Position numbers and translations under genes: made by a program. From the NCBI RefSeq assembly GCF_019598945.1, contig NZ_CP080598.1:1426001-1490000 (forward strand): DNA of 64,000 nt, written 5' to 3'. The DNA comes from Sphaerospermopsis torques-reginae ITEP-024 (GTDB lineage: Bacteria; Cyanobacteriota; Cyanobacteriia; Cyanobacteriales; Nostocaceae). The notes beneath the pieces were generated by a model. It did no database searches. It was not told where the DNA came from and saw only the letters and a program-made list of their open reading frames with translations. This document shows, piece by piece, positions 49,888 to 58,936 of this stretch (the stretch's first letter is position 1; the number at the start of each line of letters is the position of its first letter).

Positions 49888-52155
49888 CTTTGATTCTTCT
49901 ATTTGACCGACTCTGCGAATGTTAAGAATATCACTCATTTTTCTAATCTGCACAAACAGATGTTCTAATTGATTGCGATCGCGGATATCAATTCCCAAAT
50001 CCATCAACGCAGGTTGTCCCAAAGCTGTTTTCACGTTAGCATGACGCACATTGATACCTTGATCACTCAACCGCGATAAAATATCTTTTAAGATTCCCAC
50101 TCGATCCAAAGTTTCAATTTGAATCTCTATGGGGTAAGTGTGAGGACGGCCATGATGTTCTGTAGCAGTATTCCATCTTACGGGTACTAGGCGCTCACAT
50201 TCCACATTGTCAATATTATGACATCCTTGGCGATGAATGGATATACCTCGTCCCCGCGTTACCACCCCAATAATCGCTTCACCAGGAATCGGCGTACAGC
50301 ATCCAGCTATATGATAAACCAATCCTTCCACGCCAATAATCGGTGAATCACTAGCACGGGATGTAGTGGGTGAAGTTTCCCGTGTAGTTTTTGATGTTGA
50401 TTCTTTGGGAATAAATGGAATCACATCAGCTACAGGTTGTTGTGCTTTTACCACTTCTCGCCAGCGGTTTAACACTAAGTTTAAGGTAATTTCCCCGTAA
50501 CCTAAACCTGCCAGTAAATCTTCCACACTGTGATAATTGCACTTTTCTGCCACAGTTTGCATTGCGTCTGATTTCAACAAGTGATCAAAACCTGTTTTAC
50601 CCAGTTCCTTCTCTAATAAATCCCTTCCCCGCGCTAGATTTTCTTCCCTGCGCGATCGCTTGTACCATTGTTTAATCCGATATTTCGCCGCCGAAGTCCT
50701 GACAAAATTCAACCAATCCAAACTCGGATGGCTATTTTTTTGCGTAATAATATCAACAATATCCCCATTTTGTAATCGGGTGGATAACGGCACAATGCGC
50801 CCATTTACCCGCGCCCCTGCACAATGGTTTCCGACCTCTGTATGAATTCGATAAGCAAAATCTATACTTGTAGATCCGGGACTTAGAGGTACAACATCCC
50901 CCTTGGGAGTGAAAACATAAACATCATCTTCAAATAAATTATCTTTGATACTATCTAAATATTCTTGCGCGTCTTTTAAATCACTCTGCCATTCCAATAG
51001 TTGCCGCAACCAAGTAAATTTTTCATCTGCTCCTGTTACCTGACTGGTAGAACCGCCTGTTTCTTTATACTTCCAATGAGCAGCAATACCATACTCTGCA
51101 ACATGGTGCATCTCCATTGTGCGAATTTGCACTTCCAACGGGCGACCGGTCAAACCTATCACCCCTGTATGCAAGGATTGGTAACGGTTAGGTTTGGGTA
51201 AACCAATGTAATCTTTAAATCTGCCGGGAATAGGACGAAAAGCATCATGAACCACCGCCAAAGCCCGATAACATTCTTCATTAGTTTGGACAATGATTCT
51301 CAGTGCAGCCAAATCATAAATTTCATGGAATTCTTTTTGCTGTCGCTGCATTTTTTGATAAATGCTATACAGATGTTTGGGGCGACCGCTAACCTCCAAA
51401 CATTTAATACCCGCTTGTTGCATTCTCTCCCGCAACACTTCCTTAGCTTTAGTCAATTTTTCTTCCCGTGCTGTCCGTTTTTCCGCAACGTGCTGTTGAA
51501 TTTCTCGGTAAGCATCAGGTTCTAAATATTTAAAGGCTAAATCCTCTAATTCCCATTTAATATGCCAAATACCCAAACGATTGGCTAAAGGTGCAAATAT
51601 ATCTCGTGTTTCCTGGGCGCTGCGACGACGGCTGGCTTCTGACATATATTGTAAGGTTCGCATATTATGCAAACGATCCGCCAATTTCACCACAATTACC
51701 CGAATATCCTGCGCCATTGCCAAAAACATTCGGCGGAAATTTTCCGCTTGACTTTCGGTTTTACTGGTGAAATTGATTTTAGAAAGCTTGGTGACACCTT
51801 CTACTAACTGGCGCACTTCTGCCCCAAAATTGTCTTCTATTTGTTCAATTGTAACTTCTGTATCTTCAACTACATCATGAAGAAATCCAGCTGCTATCAT
51901 AGCAGCACTACCACCTAAATCGCGTAGTAAATCAGCTACGGCTACAGGATGGGCAATATACGCTTCTCCAGATTTACGATACTGTCCTTGATGCAGTTGA
52001 TAGGCAAATTTAAAGGCATTACAAATCAAAGTGGCATCATTGTGCGTTCGGTCATCTTCTCCCGTGTTGCTTTTCGCTAATGTTTCTCGTAAACATTTTT
52101 TAAGCCATTCCGGGAGACTAACATCAACGGAGGAATCAACAAGTAAGCTGCTCAT
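49885..52155 (-). CDS. Bifunctional (p)ppGpp synthetase/hydrolase (RelA/SpoT)
   Basis: Makes and degrades the stringent alarmone. The 756-residue protein has the HD hydrolase domain near the N-terminus (GFLHDVVEDTEVTIEQIED, about residues 88-106; HNMRTLQY later), the synthetase domain (KRTAREE ... VSGRPKHLYSIYQKM, AALRIIV, GLPKPNRYQSLHTGVIG), a TGS domain (VYVFTPKGDVVPL, about 400-460) and a C-terminal ACT domain (IEIQIETLDRVGILKDILSRL, about 667-687). Both catalytic halves are complete, so it can both make and remove ppGpp, as usual for the single long RSH protein of cyanobacteria. Confidence 0.96.
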   Translation of the reverse strand: MSSLLVDSSVDVSLPEWLKKCLRETLAKSNTGEDDRTHNDATLICNAFKFAYQLHQGQYRKSGEAYIAHPVAVADLLRDLGGSAAMIAAGFLHDVVEDTEVTIEQIEDNFGAEVRQLVEGVTKLSKINFTSKTESQAENFRRMFLAMAQDIRVIVVKLADRLHNMRTLQYMSEASRRRSAQETRDIFAPLANRLGIWHIKWELEDLAFKYLEPDAYREIQQHVAEKRTAREEKLTKAKEVLRERMQQAGIKCLEVSGRPKHLYSIYQKMQRQQKEFHEIYDLAALRIIVQTNEECYRALAVVHDAFRPIPGRFKDYIGLPKPNRYQSLHTGVIGLTGRPLEVQIRTMEMHHVAEYGIAAHWKYKETGGSTSQVTGADEKFTWLRQLLEWQSDLKDAQEYLDSIKDNLFEDDVYVFTPKGDVVPLSPGSTSIDFAYRIHTEVGNHCAGARVNGRIVPLSTRLQNGDIVDIITQKNSHPSLDWLNFVRTSAAKYRIKQWYKRSRREENLARGRDLLEKELGKTGFDHLLKSDAMQTVAEKCNYHSVEDLLAGLGYGEITLNLVLNRWREVVKAQQPVADVIPFIPKESTSKTTRETSPTTSRASDSPIIGVEGLVYHIAGCCTPIPGEAIIGVVTRGRGISIHRQGCHNIDNVECERLVPVRWNTATEHHGRPHTYPIEIQIETLDRVGILKDILSRLSDQGINVRHANVKTALGQPALMDLGIDIRDRNQLEHLFVQIRKMSDILNIRRVGQIEESK

Positions 52156-52431
52156 ACAAGAGAAATGATAAGTTTTTCGTGGATCGGTGAGATATAGATG
52201 AAAATGACAGCATCTTCTATTGACGATGCTGCCCTACAGACGGGTGGGAAAAATTTTGTCAGAATGATTTTCTGATTACCTGATGATCTCATGACTGATC
52301 AGCCTGACTAGCCATAAGGATCAACCAAGTCTCACAGATGGTTTTAAGGCTATTCTTAGGAATGAGTTGGGAAAAAGGTTTATTCTAGAAATAAATTTTC
52401 TTGTAGTTTATACTATCTCAACTAGCACCAA

Positions 52432-52785
52432 ATGTCTTTAAATCTGCAAAAATATCAGGAATTGACAACATTACTGGAGGAATTACGCTCCAATGTTAAC
52501 AAAACTCAATTAGATATTCCTACCTTGCGATCGCATCTAGCCGATTTACAGCATTTTTTTTTACAAGAAATCGCACCATTTACTGATTTGAACTACCGCC
52601 AGCAGTCTTATCAAACGGAAATTAGCAAGCAACTTCGTTTATTAGAAGTAGATGTAATTTTTTTACAAGGCGCAAGACAGTCTACTACAATACAGGCACG
52701 ATTAAAAACAATTACAGAGCGCATTAATATTTTAATTCGATACTGTGAGGCTATTTTACACCCAGATGAGAAGGGAGAATATTAA
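52432..52785 (+). CDS. patD: PatD-like heterocyst frequency control protein
   Basis: A 117-residue, wholly helical soluble protein. The distinctive segment YQTEISKQLRLLEVDVIFLQGARQSTTIQARLK (read in parts, about residues 62-94) resembles my recollection of PatD in Anabaena, an NtcA-regulated factor that tunes the number of heterocysts and is reported to act on FtsZ assembly. That makes a heterocyst-forming host likely. The identification is by memory of the family and not by search, so it could be another small cyanobacterial helical protein. There is no clear NtcA site GTA-N8-TAC visible just upstream. Transcribed divergently from relA/spoT. Confidence 0.6.
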   Translation: MSLNLQKYQELTTLLEELRSNVNKTQLDIPTLRSHLADLQHFFLQEIAPFTDLNYRQQSYQTEISKQLRLLEVDVIFLQGARQSTTIQARLKTITERINILIRYCEAILHPDEKGEY

Positions 52786-52878
52786 CTAATATGAATCTCC
52801 TATCAAGGCAATAGTTTTCATGGTAGGTTGGTTGCAACTACATGACAACCACACTCATTTTGGTATAAAATATTCTAT

Positions 52879-54105
52879 ATGTTTACTAAAATACGTAACA
52901 TTTTAGCTCAATTTTTTAACAACTCCAGAACAATCAACAACGAACCACTAAATAAAGTGAGTTTGATTGTAATCATTATAGTAGATATTTTCATTTTAAT
53001 CAATGTTTTTACAGGTTTAGAGGATATTAGTAGATGGCATCTTAGCCCCTACCAGGCTTATCCATGTTATTTAGAATGGGAGAATTATCAAAAGCAAAGT
53101 GATAAAAATAAAGATTATGACATGATCATAAGCTCAGTACTATTGAACAATAATCAACCTAAGTTTCAAGCAGAAGGACATTTAGGGAAAGTTTCAGAAA
53201 TATGTATAAATTATGGTGAGTTAAAAGATAACTTGAATAATGACCTAAATCAAAAAAATATTACAACCATAAATCAGAGACAAGATAAAATCAATCAATT
53301 AGAAAGAGAGAATACAAATATTCGCAATCAATATGATTCAACGCTGTTGGAAAAAATTGCCGGGCAGTCATCCGGAAATTCCATCAATCAAGTCAGGGCT
53401 GAAAAAGCTAAACAAGAATTAGATAAAAATCAACAACAAATTGCACAAATTAAACAAGAAATTAATAATCTTAAAAACCAACTTCTTACTAAACCAGAAA
53501 GTCTTACTTTCCTATCTTTGATCAAAGATGAGAATAAATTCGCGGCAGTTAAACAAGATTATGAAAGAGCCTCCTTTTGGTATCCTAGCATTCAGTTTAC
53601 ATTGCAATCTATCTTTCTACTACCTTTAATTATTATTGCTTTATTAGTCCATAGAATAAGTCAAAGTCGAGGATATGGACTTATTGCATTAATTAGCTGG
53701 CACTTATTGGTAATATTTTTGATTCCTCTGGTTCTCAAAATCTTACAATTTCTGCAAATTGGTGTAATCTTTCAATTTTTATTGAAGGTTGTTAGTAACC
53801 TATTGGGTGGGTTGTTATTCTTAATTAGTTATGTTTATATCTTGCTAATTCCTCTCATAGGTTTTGGAATTATCAAGTTCTTTCAAGGAGTAGTATTTAA
53901 TAGCAAAGTTCAAGCTGCTAAAAGAGTTCAAAAATCACAATGTATCAATTGTGGAAAAACTCTTAAATCTAATAATGCTTATTGTCCTCATTGCGGTTAT
54001 TATCAATATATAGAGTGTCACAATTGCCATAATTTAACTTACAAAAAGTTACCTTATTGTTATCATTGTGGAACTGAGCAAAATTCTAAGCTGTCAAGCA
54101 GCTAA
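52879..54105 (+). CDS. Membrane protein with coiled coil and double zinc ribbon
   Basis: A 408-residue protein of unknown family. An N-terminal membrane helix (VSLIVIIIVDIFILINVF, about residues 27-44) is followed by an external part, a coiled coil (about 125-200, NQLERENTNIRNQYDS and QQQIAQIKQEINNLKNQ), three hydrophobic stretches (about 235-255, 262-285, 300-335) and a C-terminal cytoplasmic tail with four CxxC pairs: CINCG, CPHCG, CHNCH and CYHCG, making two zinc ribbons. Stand-alone zinc-ribbon tails of this sort occur in many cyanobacterial membrane proteins of unknown role. It lies downstream of the patD-like gene by 93 bases on the same strand. Confidence 0.68.
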   Translation: MFTKIRNILAQFFNNSRTINNEPLNKVSLIVIIIVDIFILINVFTGLEDISRWHLSPYQAYPCYLEWENYQKQSDKNKDYDMIISSVLLNNNQPKFQAEGHLGKVSEICINYGELKDNLNNDLNQKNITTINQRQDKINQLERENTNIRNQYDSTLLEKIAGQSSGNSINQVRAEKAKQELDKNQQQIAQIKQEINNLKNQLLTKPESLTFLSLIKDENKFAAVKQDYERASFWYPSIQFTLQSIFLLPLIIIALLVHRISQSRGYGLIALISWHLLVIFLIPLVLKILQFLQIGVIFQFLLKVVSNLLGGLLFLISYVYILLIPLIGFGIIKFFQGVVFNSKVQAAKRVQKSQCINCGKTLKSNNAYCPHCGYYQYIECHNCHNLTYKKLPYCYHCGTEQNSKLSSS

Positions 54106-54148
54106 ATTGTATAATTTTCAGATAGTGAAGTCTTGTGGTGCGGGCATA

Positions 54149-54168
54149 CTTCGACTGCGCTCAGTACA
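54149..54168. repeat. TTCGACTGCGCTCAGT-type repeat
   Basis: ACTTCGACTGCGCTCAGTACAAGTC is related to the palindromic TTCGACTGAGCGAAGTCGAA insertion inside purL. Confidence 0.65.
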
Positions 54169-54274
54169 AGTCTTGCCTGTATCATTTATACAAATTAAAT
54201 GCACAACAGCTTAGTCAGATAAAAGACGGTGGATCAGTAGACAATAAATAGACGATAATTAACTATAATTAACT

Positions 54275-55924
54275 ATGAGTGAAACCTTATTTAAGATTGA
54301 AAATCTCCGCGTAGCTTATCCCCAACGTGACGAAGAAGCAGTAATTTGGGCGGTTAATGATGTATCTTTTAAACTACTACCAGGGGAAAAAATGGGCTTG
54401 GTGGGTGAGTCTGGGTGCGGTAAATCTACTATTGGCAGGGCAATTATGCGTTTGTTACCTGCCTCTAGTCAAGTTGAAGGTAAGGTAATTTTTCGGGGAA
54501 ATTCAGTATTAGATTTAACGCCTCTGCAAATGCGAAAGTTTCGCGGTGAAGCGGTAGCTTTGGTGTTTCAAGACCCCATGACAAGATTAGATCCTTTAAT
54601 GACTATTGGTAATCATTGTTTAGAGACCTTAGCAGCGCATTCACCAGAATTAACTAAACAACAAGCGAAAGAAAAAGCTTTAGCAACTTTAGAAAAGGTG
54701 AAAATTCCTGCAAGTCGTTGGAGTCAGTACCCCCATGAATTTAGCGGTGGGATGCGTCAAAGAGTTGCTATTGCGTTAGCTTTACTGTTGAATCCTAAAT
54801 TAATTGTCGCTGATGAACCTACAACTAGCTTAGATGTTACCGTTTCTGCTCAGATTTTACAAGAACTAACGCGATTGTGTGCAGAAGAAAATATGGGATT
54901 ATTATTAATTTCCCATGATTTAGCAATGGTAGGGGAATATTGCGATCGCATTGGGGTCATGTATCAAGGTAAAATGGTAGAAACAGGGAAAACAGAAAAT
55001 GTCTTTAAAAATCCTCAACATGAATACACCCAATCTTTATTAAAAGCAGCATTACATATTCAAACCGTTGATGAAGTTGAAAACTTTACCCAAGCACGAA
55101 TCACCAATCACCAATCACCAATTTTAAAACTTACAGAACTGCAAAAACATTATAGCATAGAACCGAATTTTATTGAAAGAATATTTAAAGGTGAAGGACA
55201 ACAAATTAAAGCTGTAGATGGTATTAATTTAGAATTATATCCAGGGGAAATATTAGGATTAGTGGGAGAATCTGGTTGTGGAAAAAGTACACTTTCTCGG
55301 ACTATTTTACAATTAATTCCTCCCACTGCGGGAAAAGTAGAATTTTTAGGACAGGATTTAACTAAATTATCTCGCAAAGAAATCCGCGCTTCCCGGAGAC
55401 AAATCCAAATGGTATTTCAAGATCCTCATGCTTGTTTAAATCCTGCCATGACAGTGGGACAGAGTATAGCAGATCCCCTATTAATTCACAACTTAGCTAA
55501 TGCTAAAAAAGCCAAAGAAAAGGTTTTATGGATGTTAGAAAAAGTGGGGTTAACACCAGCAGAAATGTATTATCAACGTTATCCTTCAGATTTATCGGGA
55601 GGACAACAACAAAGAGTAGCCATTGCTAGGGCTTTAATTACCCAACCTAAACTGGTAATATGTGATGAACCAGTGAGTATGTTAGATGCCAGTGTGCAAT
55701 CACAAGTTTTAGATTTAATGCTACAATTAAAAGACGAATTTGAGTTAACCTATTTATTTATTACCCATGATTTATGGTTAGCTCGCTTTTTGTGCGATCG
55801 CATTGCCGTTATGAATGGTGGTAAAATCGTGGAATTAGGAAATACAAAAGAAATCTTTGCTCATCCCCAACATCCCTACACAAAAACCCTTTTATCTGCT
55901 GCACCATTATTAGCTAGAGTTTAA
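54275..55924 (+). CDS. Fused two-domain ABC ATPase, dipeptide/oligopeptide type
   Basis: A 549-residue ATPase with two complete DppD/DppF-type nucleotide-binding domains. The first (about 1-265): Walker A GESGCGKST (46-54), signature FSGGMRQRVAIALAL, Walker B LIVADEPTTSLD. The second (about 285-549): [42 protein letters not shown]. The linker between them contains ARITNHQSPIL, translated from CCAATCA repeats at 55099-55124. It would power a peptide-type importer such as the one using the permease at 21462-22508. The domain order and fusion resemble YejF and GsiA. Confidence 0.93.
   Translation: MSETLFKIENLRVAYPQRDEEAVIWAVNDVSFKLLPGEKMGLVGESGCGKSTIGRAIMRLLPASSQVEGKVIFRGNSVLDLTPLQMRKFRGEAVALVFQDPMTRLDPLMTIGNHCLETLAAHSPELTKQQAKEKALATLEKVKIPASRWSQYPHEFSGGMRQRVAIALALLLNPKLIVADEPTTSLDVTVSAQILQELTRLCAEENMGLLLISHDLAMVGEYCDRIGVMYQGKMVETGKTENVFKNPQHEYTQSLLKAALHIQTVDEVENFTQARITNHQSPILKLTELQKHYSIEPNFIERIFKGEGQQIKAVDGINLELYPGEILGLVGESGCGKSTLSRTILQLIPPTAGKVEFLGQDLTKLSRKEIRASRRQIQMVFQDPHACLNPAMTVGQSIADPLLIHNLANAKKAKEKVLWMLEKVGLTPAEMYYQRYPSDLSGGQQQRVAIARALITQPKLVICDEPVSMLDASVQSQVLDLMLQLKDEFELTYLFITHDLWLARFLCDRIAVMNGGKIVELGNTKEIFAHPQHPYTKTLLSAAPLLARV
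55099..55124 (+). repeat. CCAATCA heptanucleotide repeat inside ABC ATPase gene
   Basis: AATCACCAATCACCAATCACCAATT, three and a half units, within the linker between the two ATPase domains. It stays in frame over the insertion and encodes ITNHQSPI. Confidence 0.92.
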
Positions 55925-55929
55925 TATCA

Positions 55930-55968
55930 TTATTATCCATTACCCATTACCAATTACCCATTACCGAA
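55930..55968. repeat. CCATTACCAATTA repeat
   Basis: ACCCATTACCAATTACC units fill the 51-base gap between the ABC ATPase and methyltransferase genes. Confidence 0.82.
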
Positions 55969-55975
55969 TTAAATA

Positions 55976-56695
55976 ATGTCTAAAAATCAACCGATAGATT
56001 CATTTAAAAATAAAAACTATTCCTTAGATAAATGGCAAGAGAGAATAGCACAAATCGCCTATCGTTTCAATAAAGAATATCAAAAAGAACCCTTTGAAGT
56101 ACCCGCAGAAATAGAAGAAATGCCAATTTATAAAGAATGGAAAAATGGCATTTTAGCTTATAAAATTGCTTCCCCATTTTGGGAAATTGCCCAACCGCAA
56201 AAAAACCAACGTTGTTTAGACATTGGTTGCGGAGTCAGCTTTTTAATCTATCCTTGGAGAGATTGGCAAGCATATTTTTATGGTCAAGAAATTAGTAATA
56301 TAGCCAGAGATACACTAAATTCTCGTGGTTCACAACTAAACTCAAAACTCTTTAAAGGTGTAGAATTAGGAGCAGCACATCAATTAAACTATGATGCAGC
56401 ACAATTTGATTTAGTTATAGCTACAGGATTTAGTTGTTATTTTCCCCTAGAATATTGGCAATCTGTTTTATCAGAAGTCAAAAGAGTATTAAAACCAGGT
56501 GGATATTTTGTATTTGATATTCTGAACTCAGAACAACCATTAGCGGAAGATTGGGCAGTTTTAGAAACCTATTTAGGTGCAGAAGTGTTTTTAGAGACTG
56601 TATCTGATTGGGAAAAAACAATTAAAAATGCAGGTGCGAAAATAGTTAAAAAGCAATTAGGAGAATTATTTGAATTGTACAAAGTCAGATTTTAA
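55976..56695 (+). CDS. Class I SAM-dependent methyltransferase
   Basis: A 239-residue methyltransferase of unknown substrate. Motif I is CLDIGCGVSFLIYPW (about residues 80-94), motif II region AQFDLVIATGFSCYFP (about 141-156), and the RVLKPGGYFVFDIL element (about 169-182) is typical of the methyltransferase-11 group. An N-terminal helical section (about 1-70, with YRFNKEYQKEPFEVPAEIEE) may bind the substrate. It is co-oriented with the ABC ATPase and may be co-transcribed with it. Confidence 0.85.
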   Translation: MSKNQPIDSFKNKNYSLDKWQERIAQIAYRFNKEYQKEPFEVPAEIEEMPIYKEWKNGILAYKIASPFWEIAQPQKNQRCLDIGCGVSFLIYPWRDWQAYFYGQEISNIARDTLNSRGSQLNSKLFKGVELGAAHQLNYDAAQFDLVIATGFSCYFPLEYWQSVLSEVKRVLKPGGYFVFDILNSEQPLAEDWAVLETYLGAEVFLETVSDWEKTIKNAGAKIVKKQLGELFELYKVRF

Positions 56696-56742
56696 AATTT
56701 CATTAAAATTTCACTGATTCAACCTCTTGCTTTTTAACATTA

Positions 56743-57618
56743 CTACAATAAACCTAAATCTTTCAAACTACTGCGTGTAATTTCAATTCGTGCAGGTAAA
56801 TCTTCTCGTTTATTAACATCAATATTTGTAGCAAAAAAATAGACATTATCATTTTGTTCCAAATAACCAACAAACCACCCTATTTGTTGTTTACTCCTAG
56901 TTAACCAGCCCGTTTTAGCTCGCAGTGTGTAATCTGGAGTTTTTTCCAGGATCATAATATCTTTGACAATATCTATTGTTCTTTGAGAAAAAGGTAAATT
57001 ACCTTGATATAATCTTTGCAAAAAATTAACTTGTTCTTTAGGAGTGATTTTCAAAGGACCCTGCAACCAAAAACTATCAATATCTGTAGCAGTACCTATG
57101 TTACGGTTGCCATAACCCACTTTATTAATCCATCCCTGCATTCTCACATAACCAATTTTTCGGGCAAGAATTTGATAAAACCAAACAACTGAATATTTAA
57201 AACCTTGACGCAAATTTGTATCCTGATTCCAACCTGCAAAATCTCGATTAATTCCATCCCAAGTCAAAACAGCTACATCATCAGCAATCACACCAGTTTC
57301 TAAAGCAGTCAAAGCATTAAAAATTTTAAAAGTTGAAGCTGGAGTAAAAGCAGTAACATTGCGTTGAGGATTATGTTCATAAGTTCGGTTATTTTTCGCA
57401 TCATAAATTATGATCGATCCTACAACACCAAACTTGTGGAAATGTCGCCCTAAATCTGGGACTTTAGTATTTCCTTTTACTAAAGATTCAGAAGCATTGG
57501 CAGTAGGTTGAGCATGGACATATCTTGGACTCAAACTCATGATAATTATGAATGTGAAAACAAAACTGAGCGATTGCGCGGAGCGCAACACCAGAGGCGA
57601 CAAACAAGTACCAAACAA
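56743..57618 (-). CDS. Class D beta-lactamase homologue
   Basis: A 291-residue exported serine hydrolase. The N-terminus holds a signal-like hydrophobic stretch (SLSFVFTFIIIMSLS, about 16-30). All class D motifs are visible: S95-T-F-K98 (PASTFKIFNAL), S143-V-V (KYSVVWFYQ), Y169-G-N (VGYGNRN) and K235-T-G (RAKTGW). The homologue may hydrolyse penicillins or serve in wall metabolism; many environmental relatives have weak activity. An ATG at 57540 (MSLSPRY) would give a shorter signal. Not linked to any mobile element here. Confidence 0.86.
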   Translation of the reverse strand: MFGTCLSPLVLRSAQSLSFVFTFIIIMSLSPRYVHAQPTANASESLVKGNTKVPDLGRHFHKFGVVGSIIIYDAKNNRTYEHNPQRNVTAFTPASTFKIFNALTALETGVIADDVAVLTWDGINRDFAGWNQDTNLRQGFKYSVVWFYQILARKIGYVRMQGWINKVGYGNRNIGTATDIDSFWLQGPLKITPKEQVNFLQRLYQGNLPFSQRTIDIVKDIMILEKTPDYTLRAKTGWLTRSKQQIGWFVGYLEQNDNVYFFATNIDVNKREDLPARIEITRSSLKDLGLL

Positions 57619-57891
57619 AATAGTTTCTCCTTAAAAATAAATACCTGATTATTACAGCAGTTTCCGTTATTATGAGGTACAGATATTAATGATAAAACTC
57701 TTGTGGGGTGGGCATCTTGCCCGCCCATAGTGTACCTCATGTAGATGGAAAGTGCTGTAAGTTTGTAGTTAAATAAACTATCTAATGATGAAACAATAAA
57801 TCTTGATTAAAAATGCTCATAAATTTTGCGGTGACAGTGTATGATTTGTGAAGATTGTACCGATAATTTGAATTTTGCCCAAAAAGCCGCA

Positions 57892-58383
57892 ATGATTATT
57901 CGCCATGCCACAGAAACAGACTTACCAGAAATTGTAGCCATTTATAACGCTGCTGTTCCCACACGCATGGCCACAGCCGATTTAGAACCCGTAACCGTAG
58001 AAAGTCGCATGGCTTGGTTTCAGGGAAGAGTACCTTCACAACGTCCCCTCTGGGTAGTAGAAATAGACGGTATCATTGCCGGATGGCTGAGTTTTCAATC
58101 CTTTTATGGTAGACCAGCTTACCATTCCACCGCTGAAATAAGTATTTATATTTCCCCAAACTTTCAACAACGTGGTTTAGGAAAGCTGCTGTTAGAAAAA
58201 GCAATTAATGAAAGTCCAAATTTAGGTTTAAAAACTTTAGTCAGCTTTATTTTTGCTCACAATCAACCTAGTTTAAAACTATTTGCTAAATTTGGTTTTC
58301 AAAACTGGGGATATTTACCCAAAATTGCCGATTTAGCCGGCGTAGAAAGAGATTTAATTATTCTGGGTTTACGAGTTGGGTAA
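57892..58383 (+). CDS. GNAT acetyltransferase, phosphinothricin-type
   Basis: A 163-residue GNAT enzyme. IRHATETDLPEIVAIYNAAV at the start and the TADLEPVTVESRMAWFQ segment (about residues 35-51) resemble the phosphinothricin/methionine-sulfoximine acetyltransferase subgroup. Acetyl-CoA motif A is EISIYISPNFQQRGLGKLLLE (in parts, about 80-100), and NQPSLKLFAKFGFQNWG follows. I prefer ATG at 57892 to one at 57841 that would add 17 residues with three Cys/Asp-rich positions. The natural substrate may be methionine sulfone-like amino acids; resistance function is only inferred. Confidence 0.8.
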   Translation: MIIRHATETDLPEIVAIYNAAVPTRMATADLEPVTVESRMAWFQGRVPSQRPLWVVEIDGIIAGWLSFQSFYGRPAYHSTAEISIYISPNFQQRGLGKLLLEKAINESPNLGLKTLVSFIFAHNQPSLKLFAKFGFQNWGYLPKIADLAGVERDLIILGLRVG

Positions 58384-58389
58384 AAGTGA

Positions 58390-58507
58390 AATAGGTGACA
58401 GGTGATTGGGGAAGAAAATTTTAGATTTTAGATTGGATTTGACAAAAACAATCCAAAATCCAAAATCCAAAATCCAAAATCCAAAATTAATAACTCCTGA
58501 CTCCTGA
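58390..58507. repeat. TTTTAGA, TCCAAAA and CTCCTGA repeats
   Basis: GGTGACAGGTGATTGG, then TTTTAGATTTTAGATTGG, then about five TCCAAAA units and CTCCTGACTCCTGA. It fills the gap before the MITE-like element. Confidence 0.88.
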
Positions 58508-58726
58508 GAGGATGTTTTAAAAGTTTATGGCTAACGCCACGCTACGCTATCGGCGAATATAATAGAGCTTCCGGTCCCGTTAGGGATACGCTACTATACA
58601 AACGAAGTCCACTAGTGGACTAATGAAAAATCAAGGCTTTTGAACCCACGAAGGTGGGTTTGATCTGTGTAGACGCGATTTATAATCGCCAAGGGATGTA
58701 TGAATTTAGACTTTTCAAACAACCTC
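58508..58726. mobile_element. 219-bp MITE-like element with GAGGNTGTTTNAAAAGTNTA ends
   Basis: GAGGATGTTTTAAAAGTTTA (58508-58527) pairs with TAGACTTTTCAAACAACCTC (58707-58726), with three mismatches. The interior carries CGCCACGCTACGCTAT, CCACTAGTGG and the hairpin AACCCACGAAGGTGGGTT and a TGTAGACGCGATTTATAATCGC segment, all known-looking dispersed motifs. No coding capacity. A related right end is at 39979. Confidence 0.78.
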
Positions 58727-58936
58727 TGACTCCTCACTCCTGAATTCTATATATTTAGCTAGAAGTTAAACTATTAAAGCGGTTTTTATTAAAAACATAC
58801 CCAGTCTAGGCAAGTTTATACTCATGTTTACAAATCCTCAATTTTTAGGTAAACTTGGGCAACTCTTAATTTATGCTTAATTTCAGAACTTTCATTAGTT
58901 CCACCTTTGGTGTAGCACAACTTTTAACGGTTTGTA
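58727..58936. other. Leader region of pyrE
   Basis: AT-rich. No gene or confident regulatory site. The preceding repeats and MITE explain the rest of the long gap from 58384. Confidence 0.5.

Noticed and set aside
52380-52431. NtcA box before the patD-like gene
   Set aside because: GTAGTTTATAC has only five bases between GTA and TAC, not eight, so it is not the NtcA consensus.
58540-58690. Structured RNA gene
   Set aside because: The short palindromes lie within matching inverted ends, so a mobile repeat explains them better.
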